A stretch of DNA of 32,823 nucleotides from Salaquimonas sp. (GTDB lineage: Bacteria > Pseudomonadota > Alphaproteobacteria > Rhizobiales > Rhizobiaceae), in assembly GCA_028289365.1 (NCBI GenBank), contig JANQQM010000194.1:1-32823 (forward strand). Reading direction: 5' to 3'. The position numbers were made by a program, and so were the translations under genes. Below the pieces are notes generated by a model. The model saw only the letters and a list, made by a program, of their open reading frames with translations. It was not told where the DNA came from and did no database searches. Within the stretch, counting starts at the first letter, position 1, and every line of letters begins with the position of its first letter. Shown piece after piece: positions 23,575 through 30,994 of this stretch.

Positions 23575-24123
23575 TCAGTCTATCGAGCTGGTGACCGTCT
23601 GGTCGATTGGCGGACCCTTGCGGGTCAGTACCATTCCAATGACGGGGATCAGGCGATCTCTTACTCTGACGGAAATTGAGACGTTCAACTTGTCGTCTTC
23701 ATTCAATCTCGCCACCATTACACCGAGCAGGTCTTTGCGCTTGATGTCGACTACAAGTTTTGAGCGGGTATAGCGGCCGCCCACGATGTCCATTCCTTCA
23801 CCGGCAGCGCCATCAAGGAACTTTCCTTCGTAACCAGATTCCGAACGCGTAAAGCTTGCATTCATGATTTGCGAGAACAGGCCGACGCGGCAATTGCCAT
23901 CGATCGACATTCCGGTCAATTTCTCCGGAGTCAAACCATTAAAGGTGCAGGTGAATTTCGTGCCTTTGTATTTGCCGGCAACAATCGAACCCGGACCGCT
24001 CCAGCGACCCTGAATGTCATCATAGAACTGCTTCTCTGATGCGTGTGCGGTGAATGTGAGGGCCAGCAGAACAGCGCCGGTAGAAAGGACAGAAAGCAGG
24101 AAATTACGCATAACTAGCACCAT
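23575..24123 (-). CDS. Secreted protein of unknown function
   Basis: A 182-residue protein with a signal peptide (hydrophobic FLLSVLSTGAVLLALTFTAHA, cleavage before SEKQF). The mature part is beta-rich with repeated glycine turns (IQGRWSGPGSIVAGKYKGTKFTC, GNCRVGLFSQ) and two cysteines in the N-terminal half, suggesting a small barrel stabilised by a disulfide. I do not recognise a named family. It is probably periplasmic. ATG 24123 has GGGAG 9 nt upstream; Met5 is a less likely start. It sits 38 nt downstream of the YcjF-like gene on the same strand and may be cotranscribed with it. Confidence 0.7.
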   Translation of the reverse strand: MVLVMRNFLLSVLSTGAVLLALTFTAHASEKQFYDDIQGRWSGPGSIVAGKYKGTKFTCTFNGLTPEKLTGMSIDGNCRVGLFSQIMNASFTRSESGYEGKFLDGAAGEGMDIVGGRYTRSKLVVDIKRKDLLGVMVARLNEDDKLNVSISVRVRDRLIPVIGMVLTRKGPPIDQTVTSSID

Positions 24124-24161
24124 GGTTCGAAACTCCCATCATAGTTACCGAAATTAGTTAA

Positions 24162-25292
24162 TCAATTATTCTCCGGTACCGATTTGACGGAATTTTTCGT
24201 GACTTTTGTATCTTGATCCGAATTGGTTTCCTTATCGGAATCCGCATTGCCGAATTTTGTAAGCTCTCCCAGAAATCCGGCGATAGCAGGGCGCTTTTCG
24301 TAAATAAAGGGAAGCGGTCGGCAAACATCCATTGCGGCGATGCCAATTCGGGCCGTCAGTAGCCCATTCACCACACCTTCTCCGAGCTTGGCTGACACTT
24401 TAGCGGCAATTCCATGCCCGATAAATTGTTGTATCAGACTGTCTCCCGAAGCGACAATTCCGGTTGCTGCAAGATGGGAGACGACATTTCCTGCAAGGCG
24501 CCAAAACCCGATTGTTCCCGGTCGTCCTCCGTAAAGCTGGGAAAGCCTGCGAATGAGGCGCAAGTTTTCAATCAGTACATAGGCAATATCCACCAGCGCC
24601 CTTGGGCTGACTGCGGTAACGACCGACACTCTTTTTGCCGAATCCATCACCATGGTTCGTGCGGCGCTATCCAGCGGGGCTAGCAGATCGCGTTCGGCCA
24701 ATTTTATCAGGTCGGAACCGTCGATGACTTCGCCGGAATGTGCAGATAGCTGGCTACGACCATGCGCTGTCTCGGGGCGTTTCGAGTAGAGCGAAACCAG
24801 AGCACGAACAACGCTGGAGGCTTCGGAGCTGTCATTCTTGTCGACCGCTTTGTGGGCACGCTTACGCAGGCTGGAGATTTTCGATAGCCGGGCAATGCAC
24901 CAGATTTCTCGCAGGATGATTGCCAGCACCGCAATTGCAAGAAGTCCTGCCAGTCCGACGCCAAGCCAGCCCAACATGTCGCTGCGCGCAAACAACTGGC
25001 GGATGAGATTGTCGATCGCCATTCCTGCGAAAAGCGAAATCAAACCGCCGGCAGCGATCAACAATATCTTCAGGAACGAAAATGATTTGCGGGGTTTGGG
25101 AGCGATCGGGACAACGTCATCCCGGGGCTCATCGTTGGCAAGCTCGTCCGGCAGCATCTCCAGTTTTGAGAGATCCTTCATTGACCTAGGTTTGCGCCGC
25201 GAATCTGCCGGCCGGTCTTTCTTGACCGTTCTGGAGCCTGCAGACGGATTTTCAATTTTCACAGCGCGGGGTTTTCTGGGTTTATCAGTCAT
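24162..25292 (-). CDS. YcjF-like (UPF0283/DUF697) inner membrane protein
   Basis: A 376-residue protein. A basic, disordered N-terminus (1-70, many Lys/Arg/Pro) precedes two membrane segments (about 71-90, FLKILLIAAGGLISLFAGMA, and 106-128, WLGVGLAGLLAIAVLAIILRE). A C-terminal DUF697-like region (about 200-345) includes SPRALVDIAYVLIENLRLIRRLSQLYGGRPG. This fits the YcjF family, which is encoded next to YcjX in many proteobacteria; the function is unknown. The last 30 residues are polar and repetitive in N/D/K. It starts 16 nt after the ycjX-like stop, so the two are almost certainly cotranscribed. Confidence 0.88.
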   Translation of the reverse strand: MTDKPRKPRAVKIENPSAGSRTVKKDRPADSRRKPRSMKDLSKLEMLPDELANDEPRDDVVPIAPKPRKSFSFLKILLIAAGGLISLFAGMAIDNLIRQLFARSDMLGWLGVGLAGLLAIAVLAIILREIWCIARLSKISSLRKRAHKAVDKNDSSEASSVVRALVSLYSKRPETAHGRSQLSAHSGEVIDGSDLIKLAERDLLAPLDSAARTMVMDSAKRVSVVTAVSPRALVDIAYVLIENLRLIRRLSQLYGGRPGTIGFWRLAGNVVSHLAATGIVASGDSLIQQFIGHGIAAKVSAKLGEGVVNGLLTARIGIAAMDVCRPLPFIYEKRPAIAGFLGELTKFGNADSDKETNSDQDTKVTKNSVKSVPENN

Positions 25293-25308
25293 GAGCCAAA
25301 CAATCCCG

Positions 25309-26781
25309 TCATGCCAGCTTGTCTGCGAACAGGAAATTCAGTGCACGGTCCAGCCTGATATGCGGCAGCGACAGTGTCTCGCCTTCCGGTGAGGTTTCCA
25401 GTTCGGGCGGCCTGAACCTGATGAATCGCAGTTCCGGACGATCCTTCTCCGGGACATCACGATCAAACAATATGGCCGGGTCGCGCGGCAAGTCGCCAGG
25501 AAAAATTGCGGTTTGCATTTCGCCGTCGAATTTTTCCCTGCCGATGCGTTCTCCTGGAAGCGGTGTTCCGGTTATCACCGGCAGTTCCTCGCCATCCTGG
25601 CGCAGAATTGCCTCACGGGTCGCGCGAATGGCTGCCAGCGCCAGGACTTCCACTTCAGCGCCGGAAAACTCGGCACGCTCAACAGCGGATGAAACGAGCT
25701 TCCTCAACACCGCCTCCAGCCTGTCATGGTTTTTGTGGTGCAGATGGTCGGCTTTTGTGGCGGCAAACAAGATACGGCCAATCCGCCGGCCAAAGAGAGG
25801 CGCTAGCCAACCTGGTCGGCCCGGTCTGAAACAGGTCAGGATTTCCGCCAATGCCATTTCGAGATCGGCCAGTGCTTCGGGCCCGGCATTGATTGCCTGC
25901 AAGGCATCCACCAGAACAATCTGGCGATCAATGCGGGCAAAATGCTCCCGGAAAAACGGCATTACCACATAGTGTTTGTAGGCCTCGAAACGTTCTTCCA
26001 TCATCTTGTACAAGCTGTCGTCTCCGGCAACCGGCTCTTCGATTGGCGGCAGCGGGCAAAATGTGATGGCCGGCGAACCTTCGAGGTCCCCCGGCATCAA
26101 AAATCGTCCAGGCGGAAGCGTGGAGAAAGCAGTCTCATCCTCCCGGCAGGCGCGGAGGTAGTCGGTGAAAAGGGATGCCAGGTCGATTGCGACTGTTTCA
26201 TCGGCTGGCGCATCCGGTGCAACTTTCTTCAGTTTTGCGAGCCATTTCGCTGAGAGTTTGGAGCGTTTGCCGTCGTTGGCCAAATCCAGCGCCTTCTTGC
26301 TCCACTCCTCAAATTTCATTCCAAGCAGGGGCAGGTCGAGCAGCCATTCTCCGGGATAGTCCACAATGTCGATATTTAGCGTTCCGGGGCCGAACGTACG
26401 ACCCCAGGCGCTGGCGGATTCATAGTTTATGGTAAGCCGCAACTCCGAAATTGCTCTGGTGGATTCAGGCCAATTGCGAGATTCAACCAGGGTTCTGACA
26501 TGTTCCTCATATTGAAAACGGGGAACATCCATCGACGGTTGAGGTTTAAGTCCGGCCGAAGCGATGCGACCTGATTGCCAGGGCTCGAACAGTGGCAATC
26601 GTCCACCGTGAATGAAATTGTGCACAAGCGCGGTTATGAAAACTGTCTTGCCGGATCGCGACAGGCCGGTAACGCCAAATCTCAGGGTCGGAGAGACAAG
26701 ATTGCCGGTCAGATCCACCAGATTGTCCAGCGTGATCTTTGCATCGTCTCTAATTGTCGTGATGGGTCTGTTCGGCGCCAT
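25309..26781 (-). CDS. YcjX-like (DUF463) P-loop nucleotide-binding protein
   Basis: A 490-residue protein with a Walker A motif GLSRSGKT (near residue 40) inside RFGVTGLSRSGKTVFITALVHNF, then DIVDYPGEWLLDLPLLG (a Walker B/switch-like DxPG) near residue 135 and ATKADH in the position of a G4-like NKxD motif. This is the YcjX/DUF463 family; published work on the E. coli protein describes a stress-linked GTPase-like fold. It pairs with YcjF. Its start has GGAAA about 7 nt upstream. SixA lies upstream on the same strand across 81 nt. Confidence 0.9.
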   Translation of the reverse strand: MAPNRPITTIRDDAKITLDNLVDLTGNLVSPTLRFGVTGLSRSGKTVFITALVHNFIHGGRLPLFEPWQSGRIASAGLKPQPSMDVPRFQYEEHVRTLVESRNWPESTRAISELRLTINYESASAWGRTFGPGTLNIDIVDYPGEWLLDLPLLGMKFEEWSKKALDLANDGKRSKLSAKWLAKLKKVAPDAPADETVAIDLASLFTDYLRACREDETAFSTLPPGRFLMPGDLEGSPAITFCPLPPIEEPVAGDDSLYKMMEERFEAYKHYVVMPFFREHFARIDRQIVLVDALQAINAGPEALADLEMALAEILTCFRPGRPGWLAPLFGRRIGRILFAATKADHLHHKNHDRLEAVLRKLVSSAVERAEFSGAEVEVLALAAIRATREAILRQDGEELPVITGTPLPGERIGREKFDGEMQTAIFPGDLPRDPAILFDRDVPEKDRPELRFIRFRPPELETSPEGETLSLPHIRLDRALNFLFADKLA

Positions 26782-26862
26782 TAAGGTTTCCGCGGGGATG
26801 AAGCTGACGCGGATATGGGGTTATCGGGAGGATATTTCAAAAATGGCGTGCGCACAGCGGCG

Positions 26863-27369
26863 TCACAGTTCCCGCGGCAGCATGAAATCGGCGATATAAC
26901 CGCTCTTGGTGGCAATCGCGTTCCAGTCCTCGATATCAAAGTCAATTACTGCGAGTGCACCTGTAGGGAATTTGTTCGATACGCCCTGTAGATGATTGGG
27001 TTCGCCGTCGCCGATCAACTGGAGCGCAATCTCTGCGCACATGGGATTGTGGCCAACGATCATGAGATCCTGTCTTTCGGGATGACGGCGGATGCAATCA
27101 ACATAGCTCAGTGTGTCGCCCGAGTAGAGCTTGTCGACATAGTCGATCTTTGGTGCATTGTCATAGGCTAGTATGATGCCGTGCATGGTCAGACGGGTTC
27201 GCAATGCCGGAGAACAATAGACCTGCGGTGGCAGATATTCGCGTTCGCGCAACTCAGCTGCGATTTTCCTCAAATCCGAAGAGCCACGTTCATTTAGTCC
27301 CCGGTCGAAGTCCTTTGCACCGGTTTCGGCCCAGGAAGATTTTGCGTGGCGCAGAATATAAAGACGCAT
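26863..27369 (-). CDS. sixA: SixA-type phosphohistidine phosphatase
   Basis: A 168-residue histidine phosphatase. The catalytic RHA motif is in LYILRHAKSSW (with the following DFDRGLNERG), and the second catalytic His is in MIVGHNPM. The short length and lack of other domains fit SixA, which removes phosphate from Hpt domains or PTS proteins. An Hpt gene lies about 6 kb away in this window, but a link is speculative. GTG 27375 also opens the frame; ATG 27369 has GGAG 5 nt upstream and is preferred. Confidence 0.9.
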   Translation of the reverse strand: MRLYILRHAKSSWAETGAKDFDRGLNERGSSDLRKIAAELREREYLPPQVYCSPALRTRLTMHGIILAYDNAPKIDYVDKLYSGDTLSYVDCIRRHPERQDLMIVGHNPMCAEIALQLIGDGEPNHLQGVSNKFPTGALAVIDFDIEDWNAIATKSGYIADFMLPREL

Positions 27370-27430
27370 TGACACTCCATTTTTGATTTATTGATGCATA
27401 GACTGTTCGATTATCGAGGACAACGGACAA

Positions 27431-27463
27431 TTCCATATCCGCACAGCGGACATAAATATGGAA
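27431..27463. promoter_or_regulatory. Hairpin/operator-like inverted repeat between sixA and the oxidoreductase gene
   Basis: TTCCATAT (27431-27438) and ATATGGAA (27456-27463) are a perfect 8-bp inverted repeat. Inside it CCGC-ACA-GCGG forms a second short stem (27439-27449), leaving only a 6-nt bulge. It lies between two divergent genes (sixA start 27369, oxidoreductase start 27504), so it could be an operator for either. The inner GCGGACAT resembles the palindromes in the left part of the window. Confidence 0.5.
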
Positions 27464-27503
27464 GACTTCTTATTCCCTTTTGGTGTGAAGCTGCGGTGTT
27501 TGC

Positions 27504-28856
27504 ATGACAATTGAGTATTCCAGGCAAGATGTAATGACCGACCATCGCACAAGAAGAGCAGGGGCGGTAGGGCATATCAAATCCTACTATGCCGAAACCG
27601 GACCGACGCTCAGCTATCATTCACCGCTGGAGCAGAGCCGTGATTGCGAAATCTGTATTATCGGTGGCGGGCTTGCCGGATTGACAGCGGCAGCCGAACT
27701 CTCCCGCGCAGGAAAGGAAACGGTGCTGGTCGAATCCAACCGGGTTGCCTGGGCAGCCTCCGGCCGCAATGGCGGATTTGTGGCGCCAGGATTTGCGCGG
27801 GGCATTTTCGATATCGAGAGGAGGTTGGGTCTGGACCATGCCCAGCAGCTTTACCGGTTGAGCAATGAAGGTGTGGCCTATGTGAGAAGTACCATTCGGA
27901 AAGCGAAGGCCAACCACATAATCGGCGGCGACGGGTGGCTGAGCATGATTCGTCACAAGGGCGCTAACTCGCTCGAACGCAAGGTCGAAAGGATGGTGCG
28001 CGATTATAATGCAATGCAGAATTTTATCCCGGGCGACGAGTTGGAAGACTATGTTGTCAGCGAGAAATATCATGCCGGCGTGATGGATATGAGTTGTTTC
28101 CATATTCAACCGCTGGAATATGCCGATTTGCTCGCGGCCAATGCCAAACAAAACGGAGCTGCGATCCACGAGAACAGCCCGGCAGTTTCGATTGAACGTG
28201 ACGGCAGCAAATGGAAGGTAAGTGTTGGGGGGCATGTCGTGTCCGCACACCATGTCTTGGTTGCGACCAGCGTCTATGGTGGTCCGTTGCGCGAATTGAA
28301 TCGAGCGCTCGTGCCGGTAGCCACCTATGTGATTGCAGCGAAAAGCCCGAATGGCAGGTTGGGGGATGCGATACGGATTGGCGGTTGCCTATCTGATTTT
28401 CGCAGGGCGAATGATTATTACCGACTTGTTGGTGACAAGGATGATCCGACATTGATCTGGGGCGGCAGGATAACCACGCGCCGATCACAACCTGCAAAAC
28501 TGGCCGAACTGCTTTTGGCAGACATTCACGAAGTCTATCCGCAATTGGATGATCTCGTGGTTACGCATGCCTGGTCAGGCCTTATGGCATATCCGGTGTA
28601 CAAGATGCCGATTGTCGGGCAGGTTGATAAGAATTTGTGGGTTGCGACCGGTTTTGGCGGCCATGGGCTCAATACAACAGCAATGGCTGGAAACCTGATC
28701 GCTTCGGCCATTTCGGCTGGTGACGATCGTTACAGGCTGTTTTCTCTATTTAGACCAAAATGGGCTGGTGGTGCCGCAGGCCGCGTCGCAGCACAGCTGG
28801 AATATTGGCGGCTGAAACTTTTGGACAATTTTTCGGAGCGATTCATGCCAGGATAG
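27504..28856 (+). CDS. FAD-dependent amine/amino-acid oxidoreductase (DAO family)
   Basis: A 450-residue flavoprotein of the DAO superfamily. The dinucleotide-binding motif is ICIIGGGLAGLTAAAELSRAG (near residue 52), followed by the acidic ribose-binding strand VLVESN and ASGRNGGFVAPGF, which matches PuuB-like gamma-glutamylputrescine oxidases and related amine oxidases. The C-terminal GFGGHGLNTTAMAG is the second FAD-contact region. The SYYAET at residues 27-32 also resembles the N-terminus of this group. It would oxidise an amine or amino acid using FAD; the substrate is unknown. ATG 27504 is used; ATG 27534 is an alternative, and neither has a strong ribosome-binding site. Confidence 0.85.
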   Translation: MTIEYSRQDVMTDHRTRRAGAVGHIKSYYAETGPTLSYHSPLEQSRDCEICIIGGGLAGLTAAAELSRAGKETVLVESNRVAWAASGRNGGFVAPGFARGIFDIERRLGLDHAQQLYRLSNEGVAYVRSTIRKAKANHIIGGDGWLSMIRHKGANSLERKVERMVRDYNAMQNFIPGDELEDYVVSEKYHAGVMDMSCFHIQPLEYADLLAANAKQNGAAIHENSPAVSIERDGSKWKVSVGGHVVSAHHVLVATSVYGGPLRELNRALVPVATYVIAAKSPNGRLGDAIRIGGCLSDFRRANDYYRLVGDKDDPTLIWGGRITTRRSQPAKLAELLLADIHEVYPQLDDLVVTHAWSGLMAYPVYKMPIVGQVDKNLWVATGFGGHGLNTTAMAGNLIASAISAGDDRYRLFSLFRPKWAGGAAGRVAAQLEYWRLKLLDNFSERFMPG

Positions 28857-28879
28857 GTTCAACATTACAGTTATGACGC

Positions 28880-28932
28880 GATTCCAAACCGTTTTCCGAA
28901 AATTGTCCCGAATCGAGAATCATATTTGAATC
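28880..28932. promoter_or_regulatory. Cluster of four GANTC sites upstream of dksA
   Basis: GATTC at 28880-28884 and GAATC at 28910-28914, 28917-28921 and 28928-28932. GANTC is the CcrM methylation site of alphaproteobacteria. With equal base use about 0.2 sites are expected in 53 bp. A TTGACT (28934-28939) follows at once, but no good -10 is placed after it; the strong dksA promoter lies 106 bp further down. Confidence 0.6.
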
Positions 28933-29037
28933 ATTGACTTGGCCAAATTTCTTCAGATTTTTCCGATCAATTCATTAAAATTGCAGTCGTTGAATAAGTG
29001 GATTTCAAACAAGTTATCAACGAACGAAAAATCCGTC

Positions 29038-29066
29038 TTGTGACTTTCACAATCCAGCATTATAAG
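29038..29066 (+). promoter_or_regulatory. Probable sigma-70-type promoter of dksA
   Basis: TTGTGA (29038-29043), 17 bp, TATAAG (29061-29066): both hexamers match the consensus at five of six positions with ideal spacing. Transcription would begin near 29073, giving a leader of about 16 nt before the ATG. Confidence 0.75.
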
Positions 29067-29088
29067 GCGCACAGTTTTAATCGGAGAT

Positions 29089-29517
29089 ATGGCCCTGAAT
29101 ATGTCTGATGCGATAGAGGCGAATTACATGCCGTCTGACGATGAGCCGTTCATGAATGGTCGTCAGCGTGAGTATTTCAAGAACAAGTTGTTGAAATGGA
29201 AATCGGACATTCTGAAAGAATCGAGAGATACGCTCGATACGCTTCAGGATCAGTCCGACAAGCTTCCCGACATGGCTGACCGGGCCTCGTCGGAAACCGA
29301 CCGCTCCATAGAATTAAGAGCGCGGGACAGACAAAGAAAACTGATCGGCAAGATTGATGAAGCGCTTCGCCGGATCGAAGATGGTTCCTATGGCTATTGC
29401 GAGGAGACCGGTGAGCCGATCAGTCTGAAGCGGCTTGATGCAAGGCCGATCGCGACCTTGTCGATCGAGGCGCAGGAACGGCATGAACGCCGCGAGAAGA
29501 TTTATCGCGACGACTAG
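29089..29517 (+). CDS. dksA: DksA-type RNA polymerase-binding transcription factor with degenerate zinc finger
   Basis: A 142-residue DksA. The coiled-coil tip residues lie in the LPDMADRASSETDRSIELRARDRQRKL region (the D-x-x-D-x-A tip motif as DMADRA), and the C-terminal finger region reads YGYCEETGEP...RPIATLSIEAQERHERR. DksA enters the RNA polymerase secondary channel and, with ppGpp, resets transcription of rRNA and biosynthesis genes. Of the four zinc cysteines of E. coli DksA only the first remains; the others read T, S and A. This is usual in alphaproteobacteria and should still give a folded finger without zinc. ATG 29089 follows GGAG too closely (2 nt), so ATG 29101 is an alternative start. 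Confidence 0.93.
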   Translation: MALNMSDAIEANYMPSDDEPFMNGRQREYFKNKLLKWKSDILKESRDTLDTLQDQSDKLPDMADRASSETDRSIELRARDRQRKLIGKIDEALRRIEDGSYGYCEETGEPISLKRLDARPIATLSIEAQERHERREKIYRDD

Positions 29518-29595
29518 CCGTTCGCTCAGCGTTCGACAGCCCTGATGTTTGTTTGGTTCTGATGTGAATGCCGCGTTCTTTAACGCGGTACTTCG

Positions 29596-30606
29596 CTATG
29601 AATTTGCCAATTCGTCCAGCAGTCGCTGCATCTCGTCTTCGACATTCTGATTCTTGCTGAGCGGCTGTTTTTGGGCCTTGTCGGACTGTTGTTCCGGTTC
29701 GGAATCGACTTCAACTTCTGGTGCGAGCGGTTCGTCGACCGAAAGTTCCGCAGCTATTGATTCTGTAATTTCGACTTGCGCCGTTTCTACCAAATCATCT
29801 GGCAAATCTTCCGGCATTTCCTCAGACAGTGGCGGGTCCATCGTCACCGGGTCAGGTTCGACCGGCGCTGGTGTGTCATCCAGGCTTTCCAATTCCGGCG
29901 TAACTGTAGCGAGCTCGCTCTCAAGCTCTGAAAACGGGTCCGGCTCTTGCTCGTCGGTTTGCAGGGCGCTTTCAAGCTCTTCTTCCAGGACGCTGGACGG
30001 CGGCGGCGCCTGTCCTAAATCCGGTTCGACGAACGTATCAGCAGGCGTTGCAAACTCCTCAGTTATCGTTTCCTGAAGAGTTTCGTCGTTCTCTGGCTCG
30101 AAAAGCGCCTGTTCAACAACCGACGGGGCCGCCTCATCTACAGGCTGTGACTCAGCCTGATCCGCATACTGGTTTGCGGCAATAGCTGCAGCCCCGGCAC
30201 CGACGCCCGCCGCGCCCAATCCAACATCGGTATTTTCTTGTCTTTCAGTTGCTTCGACCTTGTCCTCGCGCGATCTGCGGCGCGAACGATGCTCCTTTTG
30301 GCGTACAGGCACCGTTGCTGGGTCAATATTGCCCTCAATCAGCACGTCACTTGCGCCGCCAATCAGCACTAGATGTTCGACCTCATCCCGGCGGACCAGC
30401 ACGAGCCGTCGTTTTCCGTCGACATGGGCTGCGTCCAATACTGCAAGCCTCGGTTGCTTGTTCCTACCGGAGCCAATACCACCGATCCCCGCAATCTTGC
30501 GGAAAATCCAGAAAAGCAGAACCAGCGCAACAGCCAGGCCCACCACGATCAAGATCAACGTCAACGCTGTGGAACCGTTGCCCAATGCTGTCCCAATTCC
30601 TTCCAT
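29596..30606 (-). CDS. FliO-domain membrane protein
   Basis: A 336-residue protein: one TM segment (about residues 12-35, LTLILIVVGLAVALVLLFWIF), then a FliO-like domain (about 45-95) with RLAVLDAAHVDGKRRLVLVRRD and HLVLIGGASDVLIE, the typical FliO/MopB pattern, then about 230 residues of acidic, proline-rich, low-complexity sequence ending in a conserved-looking NVEDEMQRLLDELANS. FliO assists assembly of the flagellar export gate, but no other flagellar genes are present here, so it may be an isolated FliO or a relative with another role. ATG 30606 has GGGGAG 8 nt upstream; the frame opens ten codons earlier without a ribosome-binding site. It is divergent from cckA. Confidence 0.8.
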   Translation of the reverse strand: MEGIGTALGNGSTALTLILIVVGLAVALVLLFWIFRKIAGIGGIGSGRNKQPRLAVLDAAHVDGKRRLVLVRRDEVEHLVLIGGASDVLIEGNIDPATVPVRQKEHRSRRRSREDKVEATERQENTDVGLGAAGVGAGAAAIAANQYADQAESQPVDEAAPSVVEQALFEPENDETLQETITEEFATPADTFVEPDLGQAPPPSSVLEEELESALQTDEQEPDPFSELESELATVTPELESLDDTPAPVEPDPVTMDPPLSEEMPEDLPDDLVETAQVEITESIAAELSVDEPLAPEVEVDSEPEQQSDKAQKQPLSKNQNVEDEMQRLLDELANS

Positions 30607-30893
30607 GTTCTTATCTCCCCGCAACCGCGGCACCAATGCGACTGGATAAGCGCGTTTCGATTGTTGTTGAATAGATTACTTTAAAATTGAGATTTGTTTA
30701 ACTGTTTTCCACAGAAACGAGAGTGCCGTGGGGAAAACACGATCATTGAGTGCAAAACGCAGAAATTGATGGCGAGAAAGTGTCCAATTGGAATTATTTG
30801 TTCCGGCTCGAGATTTGTTGGCGACGCAGCCCGCGGGCAATATGTACATGTTTTTTGCCTGATTATTCCCTGTAATGGGCGAAATAAGCCTGT

Positions 30894-30922
30894 TTGACTT
30901 TTCGCGGCTGCGAGAATGTGAT
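30894..30922 (+). promoter_or_regulatory. Probable promoter of cckA
   Basis: TTGACT (30894-30899), 17 bp, TGTGAT (30917-30922), matching the consensus at 5 and 4 of 6 positions. The -10 overlaps the first GANTC site (30920-30924), so methylation could affect it directly. Confidence 0.5.
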
Positions 30923-30985
30923 TCAACATTCCTGCGGGAATCGCAGAATCACCGATTCTGCCGGTGTCACAATATTTCAGGAATC
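30920..30985. promoter_or_regulatory. Cluster of five GANTC sites in the cckA promoter and leader
   Basis: GATTC 30920-30924, GAATC 30938-30942, GAATC 30946-30950, GATTC 30954-30958 and GAATC 30981-30985. With equal base use about 0.25 sites are expected in 66 bp. CcrM methylates GANTC in alphaproteobacteria, and GcrA reads such methylation at promoters. The last site lies 9 nt before the cckA ATG. Confidence 0.7.
30928..30961 (+). repeat. Two adjacent hairpins in the cckA leader
   Basis: ATTCC-tgcg-GGAAT (30928-30941) and a perfect 8-bp stem GCAGAATC-acc-GATTCTGC (30943-30961), one nucleotide apart, 33 nt before the cckA start. No T-run follows, so they are not a standard terminator. They may structure the 5' leader or act as a protein-binding site. 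Confidence 0.65.
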
Positions 30986-30994
30986 CGGGGCTGA

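Larger units (their letters stand above)
30607..30994. promoter_or_regulatory. Divergent control region between the FliO-domain gene and cckA
   Basis: There is no gene in these 388 nt. On the left, GTTTTCCAC (30704-30712) and GTGGGGAAAAC (30728-30738) form a bulged inverted repeat whose left arm contains TTTTCCACA, a match to the loose DnaA-box consensus TTWTNCACA. The right part holds the probable cckA promoter (30894-30922), five GANTC sites (30920-30985) and two adjacent hairpins (30928-30961). Confidence 0.55.
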
